A stretch of 64,000 nucleotides of DNA from Henckelia pumila. Taxonomy: Eukaryota; Streptophyta; Magnoliopsida; Lamiales; Gesneriaceae. Location: positions 141,429,402 to 141,493,401 of the forward strand of contig NC_133122.1 of assembly GCF_033568475.1 (NCBI RefSeq), in the 5' to 3' direction. The position numbers were made by a program, and so were the translations under genes. The notes under the pieces are model-generated. The model had not been told where the DNA came from and did no database searches. It worked only from the letters and a program-made list of their open reading frames with translations. Position 1 is the first letter of the stretch; every line of letters begins with the position of its first letter. Below are positions 36,305 through 46,389 of the stretch, in pieces.

Positions 36305-36317
36305 CACTACAAGAAAA
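36305..36317 (+). repeat. CACTA terminal inverted repeat (left)
   Basis: CACTACAAGAAAA, the conserved terminus recognised by the element-encoded transposase. The partner end is not in the window. Confidence 0.95.
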
Positions 36318-36334
36318 ATGCACAAACACAACCC

Positions 36335-36545
36335 CTAAAAGACAACGCTTTTAGTGAATAGTGTTGTAATTTTTTGAAAGACAACGCTTTTAGTAAAAAG
36401 CGTTGTCGTTATATGTTTTTTATTTAAGAAAGACAACGCTTTATTTACAAAGCGTTGTGGAATAGACTTTTTTTGGGTTCAAAGACAACGCTTTTAAAAG
36501 CGTTGTCTATTAGCGTTTTTTTTATGTATAACAACCCTTTTTAAA
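36335..36545. repeat. CACTA subterminal repeats, paired GACAACGC/GCGTTGTC
   Basis: At least four occurrences of AAAGACAACGCTTT alternate with the inverse AAAGCGTTGTC. One pair is a perfect 24-bp palindrome at 36484-36507 (arms GACAACGCTTTT and AAAAGCGTTGTC). Subterminal motifs of this kind bind the accessory TNPA protein in EnSpm. Binding here is inferred from position. Confidence 0.9.
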
Positions 36546-37370
36546 TAGTGTTGTAGAAAATCTATTATTTTTATTTAAAATAAATCATAAAATAAATAAT
36601 ATTAACCAGATCCCCAAATCAAACGCTTCCCGATTCCTTCTCTTCTCGCGTTTGATCCCTAGCCTTTCTCCTTTTCTCTCTTTCAATTGAAAATCCCATG
36701 TCAATTTTTGCTCGATTCTTAGATGAATTTTGAAGTGATATCCGACAAGCCTTCTCCAAGAGCTCTAAATTTGCAATCGATTTCCTCGGCTTCTTTTATT
36801 TCTTGAGGGAACAACCACCAGTGGAAGAGCTCTAATTTCCTTCCAACTTGGGTTTATATGCGTATACCCTCACGGGACTCACCTCCAAGAGTCGCGAATC
36901 CTACGCAAGTGCTGGCAAGAATTTGGTGAGTAGAATGCCTTCTATCTGTTTGACAATTTTACTCTTGTCGCATTTTAATGAGTATGTTTGTTTGTTTATT
37001 TGCCATTGTTTCTCTTTGGAGAATTGGTTTCCTCAAAGTATGTGGAAACTTTTATCGTATTTTGTTCCCTTTGATTTTGTATTCTAAAATCTGGCATTTT
37101 TCAGTGAGTGTATTGCAGGCTTCGTACAAAACTATGTTATCTATTCGTCCCAAATCCCCAAATCAGACTTCTCCCCCTTCTCGATTACGATCCCTTTCTC
37201 TCCTTCTTGATTTATAAAATTTTGTGTCTCACTGTTTATGAACAATCCTGTTTCGCCTTTTTGATTTCCTTTGTTGTTGTAGAGTAGGTGTTTGTGGGTT
37301 GCAGGGAAAATAATTTATTTTCTTGATCTTTTTTAGATAAATTCTCTCGATTGTTTCATTATTTAGTGAA
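36546..37370 (+). other. leader-like sequence within the CACTA element
   Basis: CT-rich sequence resembling a gene 5' UTR. A short open stretch at about 36848-36925 (containing LTGLTSKSRESYASAGKN) ends at a good splice donor (TTG|GTGAGT). A related phrase with CCCCAAATCA and CTTCTC.CG occurs twice (about 36609 and 37152). It could be another captured leader or exon, but I do not recognise the protein. Confidence 0.4.
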
Positions 37371-37664
37371 TGCTTGTTGCAATTGATCTTCCTTCTGCAG
37401 CTAGTTCTTCCTTAAATTCCTCAAAGAGTGTCAACATGGTGGAATAAAGTGGTTTCATATACTCCGGCAGTAGATCAATCTCTTTAATATCCCACCTGAA
37501 ACAACCAACATTGAATTAATTATTAAGCTAGCAATTGGGATGAATTGGTCTTAGCAACCATGAGCAATGGTTAAGTGACACAAACTATAAACATGACCAT
37601 AATATTGTCAAGTAGATACGATTTATGTTTATTACTTACTAGAGCTATTTATGCTTTCTTTTAC

Positions 37665-37882
37665 CTTTGAATTGCCTTGGTAAAGGCTTCTAATTCTTCC
37701 TTTGTACCATAAACGTCAAATGTATCATCGAGTACAGATAGCATTTTCAAGTTTTTCGTCAACATGACTCGGCCTCGAGAATACTTAGGCAAATGATATG
37801 TTCCCACATCCCAAAAGTTACACTCAACAAGTCTGTCTCTAGCATAAGGAAGTTTAGATGTAAGGTTCAATTCTTTCCACCA
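37665..37882 (-). pseudogene. terpene synthase exon 4 (DDxxD exon)
   Basis: Encodes [17 protein letters not shown] at the start, then [10 protein letters not shown], the DDTFD motif (which would bind the diphosphate through Mg2+) and [12 protein letters not shown]. It has a donor AG|GTAAAAG and an acceptor CACAAG. The RDR motif and DDTFD are unmutated, so capture or decay is fairly recent. Confidence 0.9.
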
Positions 37883-38145
37883 CTTGTGAAACAAATTAAA
37901 AAATATATAATTAAACTAATGTATTTCAATTTCAAAGTTGATTTAAAATCAAACTATTGTCGTTCAGCTCCTGAACATGATTGCCAACATTTCTGATATA
38001 TAATAAGAGAACTAAACACGCAGATAGCTCATAAATATGAAAATTTTCATCCGAAGGTAATCCTCTCCCACGGTTAGTTGCATGTATGCATGTGGCCAGA
38101 TTTAATTTGCACTAATTGTCATTACGTTATTGAGAGCAATGTTAC

Positions 38146-38415
38146 CTCGAGAGTTCACAGAGTTCTTTTTTGTGCAGCATTTGCAATGCATTGTAGTCCA
38201 ATTTGGCAAACTTGAGAAGCGATTCATCCCTCAAGTATTCATCTTCTTCATAGACACAAATGTAATGGTACAACTCAAATCTTGGATACCCGAAATGTAA
38301 AGCTTGGACAAGGGCATGTTCTACTTGTTTCTTGAGGGGAGAATGCTTGAGGTTTGGTGCCATGGATTTGAGGCAGTTTTTAGTGAAAACAAGGGCATCT
38401 TCTAGTATGGCCAAC
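38146..38415 (-). pseudogene. terpene synthase exon 3
   Basis: From [10 protein letters not shown] to KKELCELSR, ending at donor GAG|GTAACA. It covers the helices between the N- and C-terminal domains. The sequence upstream (above 38415) no longer looks like terpene synthase, marking the capture breakpoint. Confidence 0.85.
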
Positions 38416-39019
38416 CTCGGATGAAAGATTGTTGCTTCACACTTTGTTTTGGTACACGTTTTCATCTGCCTTTTCTTGCTGTGATAGTGTGATGTGGTTG
38501 CTGCCAATTTTTTTTTTTTTATATTTTCTCGTCAAAGTTTATGTATTTACCAAAACTTTAGCAATTTTTCGAGGAAGCTTTGATATTCCAATCATTCATG
38601 ATAACCAACCTGTATAATATTTGGGAAGACAGGGCAGTGATTACAGCAAATAAACTACATAATTTTTTGTTCTTCAGAGAAATAATACAATTACTTTAAG
38701 TTGCATTGACCTCTATTTGACATTATAAGATTGTGTTTGAGATTGTTTCTAGGAAGCATTTTTTAAATTTTCCTTCACAGCATTTCAAAATTCTATAATG
38801 GAAGAACAGAAAGCAGTTCCTAGAAGCAAATCCCAGACACTACTTTAATCCAGGGAAACATGGCTGTGATTACATCAAAAATTTATTAATATAGAAATTG
38901 AGATTATGATTTTGTATTGGTATATTCTGTTGGTTTTCTTGAATCCATATGATTATAGAATCAATTTTCGTAAATAAAAAAATTAATGAAAAACTGTTGT
39001 TAACACTTGGCTTCCCAAA
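38416..39019. other. non-coding CACTA interior
   Basis: AT-rich with a poly(T) tract at about 38507-38520. No exon is recognised. Confidence 0.5.
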
Positions 39020-39101
39020 ATTGTAGAGCCAAAGGGGCGTCCACTAGCTTTGTTGAGACCGAGTGCTCTACTTAGTATAGCATTGAATTTATTAATTCAA
39101 G
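39020..39101 (+). pseudogene. possible captured exon (unidentified)
   Basis: An open stretch reading EPKGRPLALLRPSALLSIAL ends at CAAG|GTAGTC, a plausible splice donor. It lies 400 bp upstream of, and on the same strand as, the SLOG/DprA-like exons and may belong to the same source gene or to another. I do not recognise it. Confidence 0.3.
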
Positions 39102-39502
39102 GTAGTCAGTAAACTTTAGAATTGCGAGTTCTATGGAAAAATGGAGATCCCCTTAAATGGGTCCATGTCCTTCAATCATTGCATTTATTCAATCTTTTAT
39201 TAGAAGCATGTGAGACTTGATTTTGTTCCATGGTAGTAGCTTGAATATCCAGTAAATTATTTACTTATTTGTGATGAATTTATCTTTTTATGAACCTGGA
39301 CCATTCAAAGTGAATTCTCTTAAACTGAGTTTTCCAAATGGCTAAGAAGGAATGAGTAAACATAAATGTGACTTCTTTTTGGAATTTTTCAATCTGACTT
39401 ATCACTTTAACTGTTGATTCTTTTTCTTTATTATTTCCACTCATTTATATCCATGATTTTCTGTATGAATTCTTGTCTCAAAACCATATTCTTTTTCTGC
39501 AG

Positions 39503-39966
39503 AAAAATCATATTTATACATCAGGAGCTTCATGTACTAATATTGCCGTAATCAGAGGAGCTCTTCGTGCTAAAAAACCAGAGCTGCTCACTGTCATATT
39601 GCCGCAGAATTTGAAAAAGCAACCCCCAGAAAGTCAAGAGTTACTGAATCTGCATTTTCTTTGGTAATAATTGAGGATTGATTGTCATTGGAATTATCAA
39701 AACCACAAGGTTTGCTGTAGCTAAAGTTTCATATACATTTTTGTTTAAAATATATGTTCCCACTATGCAAAATATCAATCTACTGCTCTAAGATGCCTTC
39801 ATATGTCTCAGATTCTTCACCCTTTCATGAGTTTATGTGCCTAGAAAGATGGTCTAGGAAAACTTGTACAACAGATGATAATGATGCAATGATTTATGGA
39901 TTTCCAGGTACAAAATGTGATAGAAAAACCACACAATGATCATCTTCCATTGATAGAGGCCAGCAG
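39503..39966 (+). pseudogene. captured fragment of a conserved plant Rossmann-fold (SLOG/DprA-like) protein
   Basis: Exon A starts after TTTCTGCAG at 39503 and reads YTSGASCTNIAVIRGALRAK then LLTVILPQNLKKQPPESQE. Exon B (39908-39966), between TTTCCAG and GGTATGC, reads NVIEKPHNDHLPLIEASR. I recall these stretches from a conserved, probably plastid, plant protein with a nucleotide-binding SLOG/DprA-like fold. The name and function are uncertain and I could not verify them. Only two short exons are present and the first lacks an obvious donor in the expected place, so it is a fragment inside the CACTA element, not a gene. Confidence 0.6.
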
Positions 39967-40869
39967 GTATGCTTGTTTTGCTTTTGAGGAAGCACGCTTA
40001 ATTTCCCATTGTCCTGTTTCTTATTTCCATATGGAGATTAAAATTTAAAGGAGCATCATTAGAAATCAATTTTGATGATTAACTTAATGTCGTGGGTTTG
40101 ATTCAAGTTGGTTTAAATTATGATTTCTTTTCCATTAACATATAATATTTTTTTGTTTGCATGGGTTGACATTAACTTTTCCATTAACTTTTGTGTTTAA
40201 GAGATCTTTCTGTTGATTTAAAATATGAAATTCAAGAAGGTACCCTTCTGTTTAGACATTTTATTTCTTCCAATATTTGGCGATTCTGTAGCCAACTCTA
40301 TGAACTGCTTTATCTTGTTGCTGACCACTAAGCTGACTATTAAAATTATTTTTTAATTCTTTATTTTGTAGTTTAAATGTGGATGCTTATTTATTTTCTG
40401 GTTCATGCTGACATGATAAAAACCGTAGAATATATTATGCCTGAACATGCAAGGCAACTGTTTTAAATTGGCATAACAGCCTTTTTGTTTTTTTTTGGTG
40501 ATGATCTTTGAGTTATACCTCATTTTTCTCACCAAATTACTACCAACTCCAGCTGATGGCTATTCTAGTTAATGTTTGGCTAACCTATGTAATTATTTGT
40601 TTTCTATTTAAATGAATATGCTGCTCAATTGGTGAAACAGAAGATGGATTATTTGTTATGCGTTCCCTGAAATTGCCAATGATATGTATAAAAATCAGAA
40701 TCAAAAAATACTAAAGTTCTTTAAGAAGTTCCCTGAAATTGCCAATGACGTGCTTTGCGTCCCCTGAAATTGACAAAGAATGGATGTCAAAGTCTTGGTT
40801 ATCATCAGCTTGAAAATATACATATTAACATTATATATTTTATTCTCTATAGTATTACTTACTAAAAGA
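39967..40869 (+). other. upstream region of the CACTA transposase gene
   Basis: Non-coding. Near the start codon it contains duplications: TTCCCTGAAATTGCCAATGA at about 40662 and 40728, and GACAAAGAATGGATGTCAAA at about 40770 and 40873. The first of these latter copies is a truncated duplicate of the transposase start region. Confidence 0.6.
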
Positions 40870-42158
40870 ATGGACAAAGAATGGATGTCAAAGTCTCGGT
40901 TATCAAGGGAATATGAGCATGGAGTAGAGTCTTTCTTGAAATTTGCAATAAAAAATGCCGAGGATCGGGAAGCAATATCTTGTCCATGTACAAAATGTGG
41001 TAATCTGAAGAAGAAAAAGGTAGAGACTATAAGGGCACACATGTATTCTAATGGTATAGATTTGACATATCATACTTGGATATGGCATGGTGAAAGGTCT
41101 GCGATGAAGAACTCAAATAATGATCGTGATCAAGAAAGGGAAGATGTACCAAAGTTTGACGCCGAGGAACCAATAGATATGGTACATGCTGCATTTGATA
41201 GTTATGCTGAGAATCCAACCACATTCAAAAATCTACTTGAAGATGCTGAGAAACCTTTATATCCTGGATGCAGTAAATTTACAAGGTTATCTGCAGTTGT
41301 AAAATTATTCAACTTGAAAGCCAAATATAGATGGAGTGACAAAAGTTGCACCGACCTACTCAATTTGTTAGGAGAAATGCTTCCAGATGACAACGAATTG
41401 CCTTTATCTTTCTACGATGCAAAGAAAAGCTTGTGTGCATTAGGGATTACTTATGAGAAAATCCATGCTTGCCCTAATGATTGCATCTTATACCGGAAGG
41501 AGTATGAGGATATGAACAGTTGTCCTACTTGTGGGATGTCAAGGTGGAAGATGGGCCAAAAAGATACGATAAAGGAAGGAGTTCCTGCAAAGGTTCTATG
41601 GTACTTCCCTCCAATTCCAAGATTTGTACGAATGTTTCGGAATAAGGAGTTTTTCAAGGAGCTGACTTGGCATGCTGATAAAAGACTTAATGACGGATAC
41701 TTACGCCATCCAGCTGATGCACCTTCTTGGAAATTAGTAGATCACAAGTGGCCAAATTTTGCTGCTGATTCAAGAAATCTTAGATTGGCCATTTCAGCTG
41801 ACGGGATCAATCCCCATGGTATGATGAGTTCTACATATAGTTGTTGGCCAGTTTTAATGATCACTTACAATCTTCCCCCGTGGTTGTGTATGAAGAGAAA
41901 ATTTATGATGCTCACAATGTTGATTTCTGGTCCCAAACAACCAGGAAATGATATCGATGTTTACTTAGCACCTCTAATCGATGACTTGAAATTCCTATGG
42001 GATACAGGTGTTGAAGCATATGATGCATATAGACAAGAAACTTCTCGCTCAGAGCTGTCTTGCTGTGGACCATCAATGACTTTCCTGCATATGGAAACAT
42101 GTCAGGATGTATTGTGAAAGGATATCACGCATGTCCGATTTGTGGTGAAGAAACATAT
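40870..42158 (+). pseudogene. CACTA TNP2-type transposase, 5' part
   Basis: ATG at 40870 opens MDKEWMSKSRLSREYEHGVE, the start of the Transpos_assoc domain (about residues 1-75, with CPCTKCGN). The Transposase_tnp2 domain follows, with CGMSRW, YSCWPV, LPPWLCMKRKF and LISGPKQPGNDIDVYL. Around 42041 one base is missing: the frame that reads on to the conserved LRAVLLWTINDFPAYGN and ACPICGEE is shifted from the upstream frame, which stops at 42115. At 42158 the gene is interrupted by the Athila LTR. TNP2/TNPD proteins cut the CACTA ends. This copy is disabled by the frameshift and the insertion. Confidence 0.93.
42154..42158 (+). repeat. target-site duplication of the Athila insertion (left copy)
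   Basis: CATAT, repeated at 61205-61209 immediately after the 3' LTR. Confidence 0.97.
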
Positions 42159-43502
42159 TGATGAGTGCAATTTATGCACTTATATTTTATATGATTTAGC
42201 TTGGCTTTTGTTGTGTTTTGAGCGATATTATGCATTTTCCTTGTTGTTTGTGTTGTTTGCAGGAATTTAAGTGTTATTCTTTTTAATCGGCCAAAAGAAG
42301 TGAAAAGGAGGTGAAAAAGAGTTGAAGAACAAAGAAATAAAATTGTCCAGACTAGCGCCCCAGCGCTACAAGCCAAGCGCTCCAGCGCTACACGGAGCCT
42401 TCCTAAGGGTGAAAAGTCGAAGAAATAGCGCTCCAGCGCTATCAAACCAGCGCTCCAGCACTGTTGAGGAATTTGGACGGGCGCTCCAGCGCCAATGACT
42501 AGCGCGCCAGCGCTGCGCAATCCTAAAATTTGGAAAGTTTTTGATCGAGTTTAAGAAAGGATTTTAAGGCTTATTCTGAGGGATACGAGGGTTAGAGAGA
42601 ATTTTTCAGAGCATAAGACGGCTATTGAGCGATTGGAAGTGCACAAGAGCTTGAGAATTCGGTACGAAGACGGAAGACGGCGGCATCCGGCGACGGAGAA
42701 GCTTCATTCTAATTCGTTCTAGTTTCTCTTTGAACTCTGTTTTTCTTAGTTTATGGATTGTTGGAAAAACATGAGTTATTTGATTTTGAATTGCGTTATG
42801 AACTAATTTCTTAGTCTAGAGGTAGACGGATGTTGACTGGAAACCATGATTGACATATTTTGATTTATATATTTAAATTTCTTCACACAGTTTATTTGTG
42901 TTTTCCTGATCTTAATGCTTTCAATTTACTGGCCATAGATTGAATGATATTTTATTTAGAATCTATCACTCGAGAGAGGAGATTTTGAATACGTCATAGG
43001 AAAATACATCTTTGGTGTTTATACTGTTCGAGAGGCATATAACTCCATAGAAGTCGTTATAAGAATTCTTGTGCTATTTAACGGATTTAATAATTGAACT
43101 TTGATAGAGATATTGAGTTTGTTATTGAATACGAATTTCTGCTTGACACTCGAGAGAGGTAGTAGAAAATAATAGGGATTCTTGGCTAATAAACTAGAAG
43201 ATTTTATAATTGAACAATCATTAGAAATAAATTGTGGTGTACAGTCAAGTGAAGTCGAACCTCTAGCATTCATCACTTATTGAATTTTTTCTCGTGAACT
43301 CGTGGTTATTTAGTTTTGTTTCTTGCAAATTTTAGTTTTATAAAAATCAAATCAACTTCGTAGCTCTACATAGGATTAGGATTATATTAGTTGCAAATAT
43401 TTGATATAATATCATTTATTCATTCTCCGTGGGAACGATCTGGACTTAAATTCCTGTATTATAACTTGACATCGTGCGCTTGCGAGCGAAAAACACGCAA
43501 CA
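42159..43502 (+). repeat. 5' LTR of the Athila element
   Basis: Starts TGATGAGTGCAATTTATGC, ends AAACACGCAACA. By eye it differs from the 3' LTR by about 15 substitutions and one indel. Contains six AGCGCTCCAGCGCT-type motifs at 42354-42514. Confidence 0.96.
42354..42514. repeat. AGCGCTCCAGCGCT motif array, Athila 5' LTR
   Basis: Six copies or near copies start at 42354, 42376, 42427, 42449, 42481 and 42501. Each has two AGCGCT palindromes separated by CC (one by CG through substitution) and copies are spaced unevenly by 20-50 bp. The same array lies in the 3' LTR (60057 onward), and a nine-copy array lies upstream of the third reading frame. Confidence 0.95.
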
Positions 43503-43508
43503 AGTTTT

Positions 43509-43526
43509 TGGCGCCGTTGCCGGGGA
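43509..43526 (+). other. Athila primer binding site
   Basis: TGGCGCCGTTGCCGGGGA, six bases after the LTR. This is the PBS typical of Athila/Calypso elements, reported as tRNA-Asp-like. Confidence 0.9.
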
Positions 43527-43645
43527 ATGAATTTTATTTGATTTATATTAAATTGTGCTAATTAGTCTTAATTTTGATTTAGAGCATTTTATTTTATTTG
43601 TTGGTTCTAATTTTAAATTTTTTTTTATTTTTGTCTATGCAGTTT

Positions 43646-45054
43646 ATGCGAAAAAGCCAAAGTTACGACTCACTGCTCTTTGATCCGAAAATCGAGAAAA
43701 CTGCTAAAGCTTTGCGAAAAGCTAGAAGAGAAGGGTTGCAACAAATGGCTGAAGAAAGATAAAGGGAAAGAGCTGTCAATAATGCTCAGGTGCCGATCAG
43801 AGATCACTTTCGACCGGTGATCAATACACATTATTCTGGGATTGCTCGGCAGAACATCACGGCGAATAACTTTGAATTGAAGCCAGCTCTGATTAATATG
43901 GTGCAGCAGAATCAGTTCAGGGGTGCAGCTACTGAAGATCCAAATTTGCACCTGCGTACTTTTTTGGAGATTGCTGACACAGTAAAGATTCATGGTGTTA
44001 CTGAGGACACCATCAAACTACGATTGTTCCCGTTCTCTCTTAGGGACAATGCTCGTAGTTGGTTGCAATCACTACCTCTTGGGAGTATCACTACATGGGA
44101 TGATATGGCTTCCAAATTTCTGGCTAAGTATTTTCCACCTGCTAAGTCGGCTCAGTTGAAAATAGAGATTACTACATTCAAACAGCAAGTTTTGAGCAGT
44201 TGTATGAAGCCTAGGAGCGGTACAAGGAGTTGCTTAGAAAGTGTCCAAACCATAATTTTTCGAACTGGGAACAGATTGAATTATTCTACAATGGTTTTAA
44301 TGGGCCAACTCGTATTTCTGTGGATGCTGCAGCTGGAGGTTCGATATTTTCTAAATTTCCTGAACAGGCTTATGAGATGCTTGAGCAAATGACTGTTAAC
44401 AGTTATCAGTGGCCGAGTGAGAGATCTGCAATAAGGAAGCCTGCTGCTGGAATTCATGAAGTGGATGCATTCACTGCTTTGACTGCTCAAATGGCTACTA
44501 TTTCTACACAGTTGGCTGCACTGACCAAAGGGAATCAAAGTTCTAATGAGACAGCATCACTGGCGACTGCCGTAAATTCTGCTGATGGATTTGAGAGTGT
44601 GGAGCAAGCTCAATATGTGAACAACAGGAATTACAACAATTATCGTGGTAATCCTGTACCCAATCAGTATCATCCTAGTTTGCGTAATCACGAGAATTTT
44701 TCTTATGCAAACAATAAGAATGTGTTGAATTCTCCACCGGGTTTAAATACTCAGAATGGTGAGGGTAAGGCATCGTTGGAAGATTTGGTGGGTAGTTTTA
44801 TTGCAGAATCATTCACAAGATTTAAGAGGAATGAAAATAGGCTTGACAGTATGGAGACACACTTGACCAATGTGAGCGCTTCTATGAAAAATCTTGAAAC
44901 ACAAATTGGTCAACTGGCTAATGCATTGAATAATCAGCAGAGAGGTGTGTTTCCTAGCAATACTGAGGTTAATCCTAGGGAGCAATGTAAGGTTGTTACT
45001 CTTAGAAGTGGTAAAGAAATTGGGACTGATAATCCAAAGGCAGTGGATGATGAG
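43646..45054 (+). pseudogene. Athila gag, 5' part
   Basis: Opens MRKSQSYDSLLFDPKIEKT at 43646. TAA at 43760 cuts it. The retrotransposon gag domain follows (ELKPALINMV, EDPNLHLRTFLEIADT, LRLFPFSLRDNARSWL, FLAKYFPPAKSA). A frameshift near 44190 moves the rest (NHNFSNWEQIELFYNGF, VDAFTALTAQMATISTQLAA) into another frame, which stays open to the Tekay insertion and continues in the same frame at 52335. Athila Gag forms the particle and often lacks a zinc knuckle. None is seen here. Defective because of the stop and frameshift. Confidence 0.9.
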
Positions 45055-45115
45055 TGTAGTAGCCCATAACCAAAATCAGTAATTGAGGGATTAATCATAA
45101 TTACTTGGGTAGAGT

Positions 45116-45382
45116 TCGGAAGCTCCGAAGGTGAGTTCGGAAGCTCCGATCGGGATCGGAAGCTCCGAACAGGATCGGAAGCTCCGATCGATATTACGTC
45201 AGGCATGACGTGTGGTTGGATCGGAAGCTCCGATCAGGACCGGAAGCTCCGATCACCCCTATCCGGAGTCATCAAGTGATATTTTGACACGTGGCAGATA
45301 AGGATCTTTGGAAGCTCCGATGACAGGATCGGACGTTCCGATCGAGGTTCGGACGTTCCGATCAAGGATCGGAAGTTCCGAT
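45116..45382. repeat. TCGGAAGCTCCGA motif array in Tekay U3
   Basis: About ten copies of TCGGAAGCTCCGA or variants (TCGGACGTTCCGA, TCGGAAGTTCCGA), each an imperfect palindrome with arms TCGGA/TCCGA, spaced about 17-70 bp. The array stops about 8 bp before the TATA box. Its place just upstream of the core promoter suggests a transcription factor or silencing-related role. That is inference. Confidence 0.93.
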
Positions 45383-45389
45383 CGTTGTC

Positions 45390-45399
45390 TATAAATAGA
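45390..45399 (+). promoter_or_regulatory. TATA box, Tekay 5' LTR
   Basis: CTATAAATAG directly after the palindrome array. The same box is at 51334-51343 in the 3' LTR. Confidence 0.8.
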
Positions 45400-46389
45400 A
45401 GGCCGAGACTTCACTTTCATTTGCCAATTCCGAGTTCTCCTTTCCATTCTAGTCCTTTTGGAGCTGTTCTAGTCTTCTTAGGCTTGGTCCGGAGGTCGGC
45501 GAGGCGTTCGGTAGTCGTAGCGGAGTTGTGCCCAAGTTCTGGAGGCATCGACATCAAAGGGCTAACGACGGACGAAGGTATAGCTTTTGCTTCCTATAAA
45601 TATTTAGGAGTATGCAATAGCTTAGTTTAGGCTTTTAGAGCACTTTAATGATAGTAGTATCATTTGGCAGTGTAGAGCAGACTATAGGCGTGGACCTAGA
45701 GTTGGTAGAGCTTGCACTGTTTTGAGGTACGAAAGTACTGTTCGAGATATCCTGACTGAGTATGCATGTATTATGTGACTGCATGATTTATATGCCATGA
45801 TATTATGCTGCATTCATTTGCATCTTGCTGTATCTCTTTCGAGATGTCTGTTAGTAGGGTTGTACCCTATCCTGTTAGTGGATGGACTTCCATCGATTTG
45901 GGTCCGGCGTATCCACGGTTATCTCGGTATGGGAGCCACCTCCTGAAGCGACGGCACAGCGTGCTACATACCAGGGCCCGATCTGTCTCTGTTATCTGAT
46001 CCTTGACCTTGAGTCTATAGGAGTTCACTTTGCATGCATGTATACTCATACTCTCGCACTGAGCGTTTTATGCTCACGTCTCGTACTCTGTATTTTCTGG
46101 ACACCCTATTCCATGGGGCAGGTTTGCGATTGGACGAGGAGGGTGGATCCAGGAAGGGCTAGTCAGTGGTTGGCCAGCTGGAACTTCGCTTAGGTTTTAT
46201 TACTGTTGTTTTGGGTTTATACAGCTATTCAATTTGGTTGTATATTTTTGGATAAATTACAGATTCCTTTACTTGGGATTGTATAATGTTAATGGTTTCC
46301 GCAGTTTTATTCTGATATCTGTTTTATTAAGTTAATTGCATGCATAAGTTCTGTTTAGTAGGTGATCCGGGTAAGGGTCACTACATTTA

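Larger units (their letters stand above)
37375..38415 (-). pseudogene. captured terpene synthase fragment (exons 3-5)
   Basis: Three exons on the minus strand match the middle of a plant class I terpene synthase, most like the TPS-a (sesquiterpene) group. Exon 3 (38415-38146) has [16 protein letters not shown] through [17 protein letters not shown]. Exon 4 (37882-37665) has WWKELNL, ARDRLVE and the metal-binding DDTFD. Exon 5 (37495-about 37375) has WDIKEIDLLPEYM. Introns have GT/AG ends. Exon 4 is 218 bp, one less than the usual 219, and the exon 3-4 junction is one base out of frame. The N-terminal exons and the C-terminal NSE/DTE exons are absent. It lies between the CACTA terminus and the transposase, so it was captured by the transposon. 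It is not a functional gene. Confidence 0.9.
45055..46385 (+). repeat. 5' LTR of the Tekay element
   Basis: TGTAGTAGCCC...GGGTCACTACA, 1331 bp. U3 holds an array of TCGGAAGCTCCGA-type motifs up to the TATA box at 45390. The R/U5 part contains CTAACGACGGACGAAGG, also present in the solo LTR at 9605. Confidence 0.97.

Noticed and set aside
37375-38415. A functional terpene synthase gene on the minus strand
   Set aside because: Only the middle exons are present. The N-terminal exons and the NSE/DTE exons are missing, one junction is out of frame, and the piece lies inside a CACTA element.
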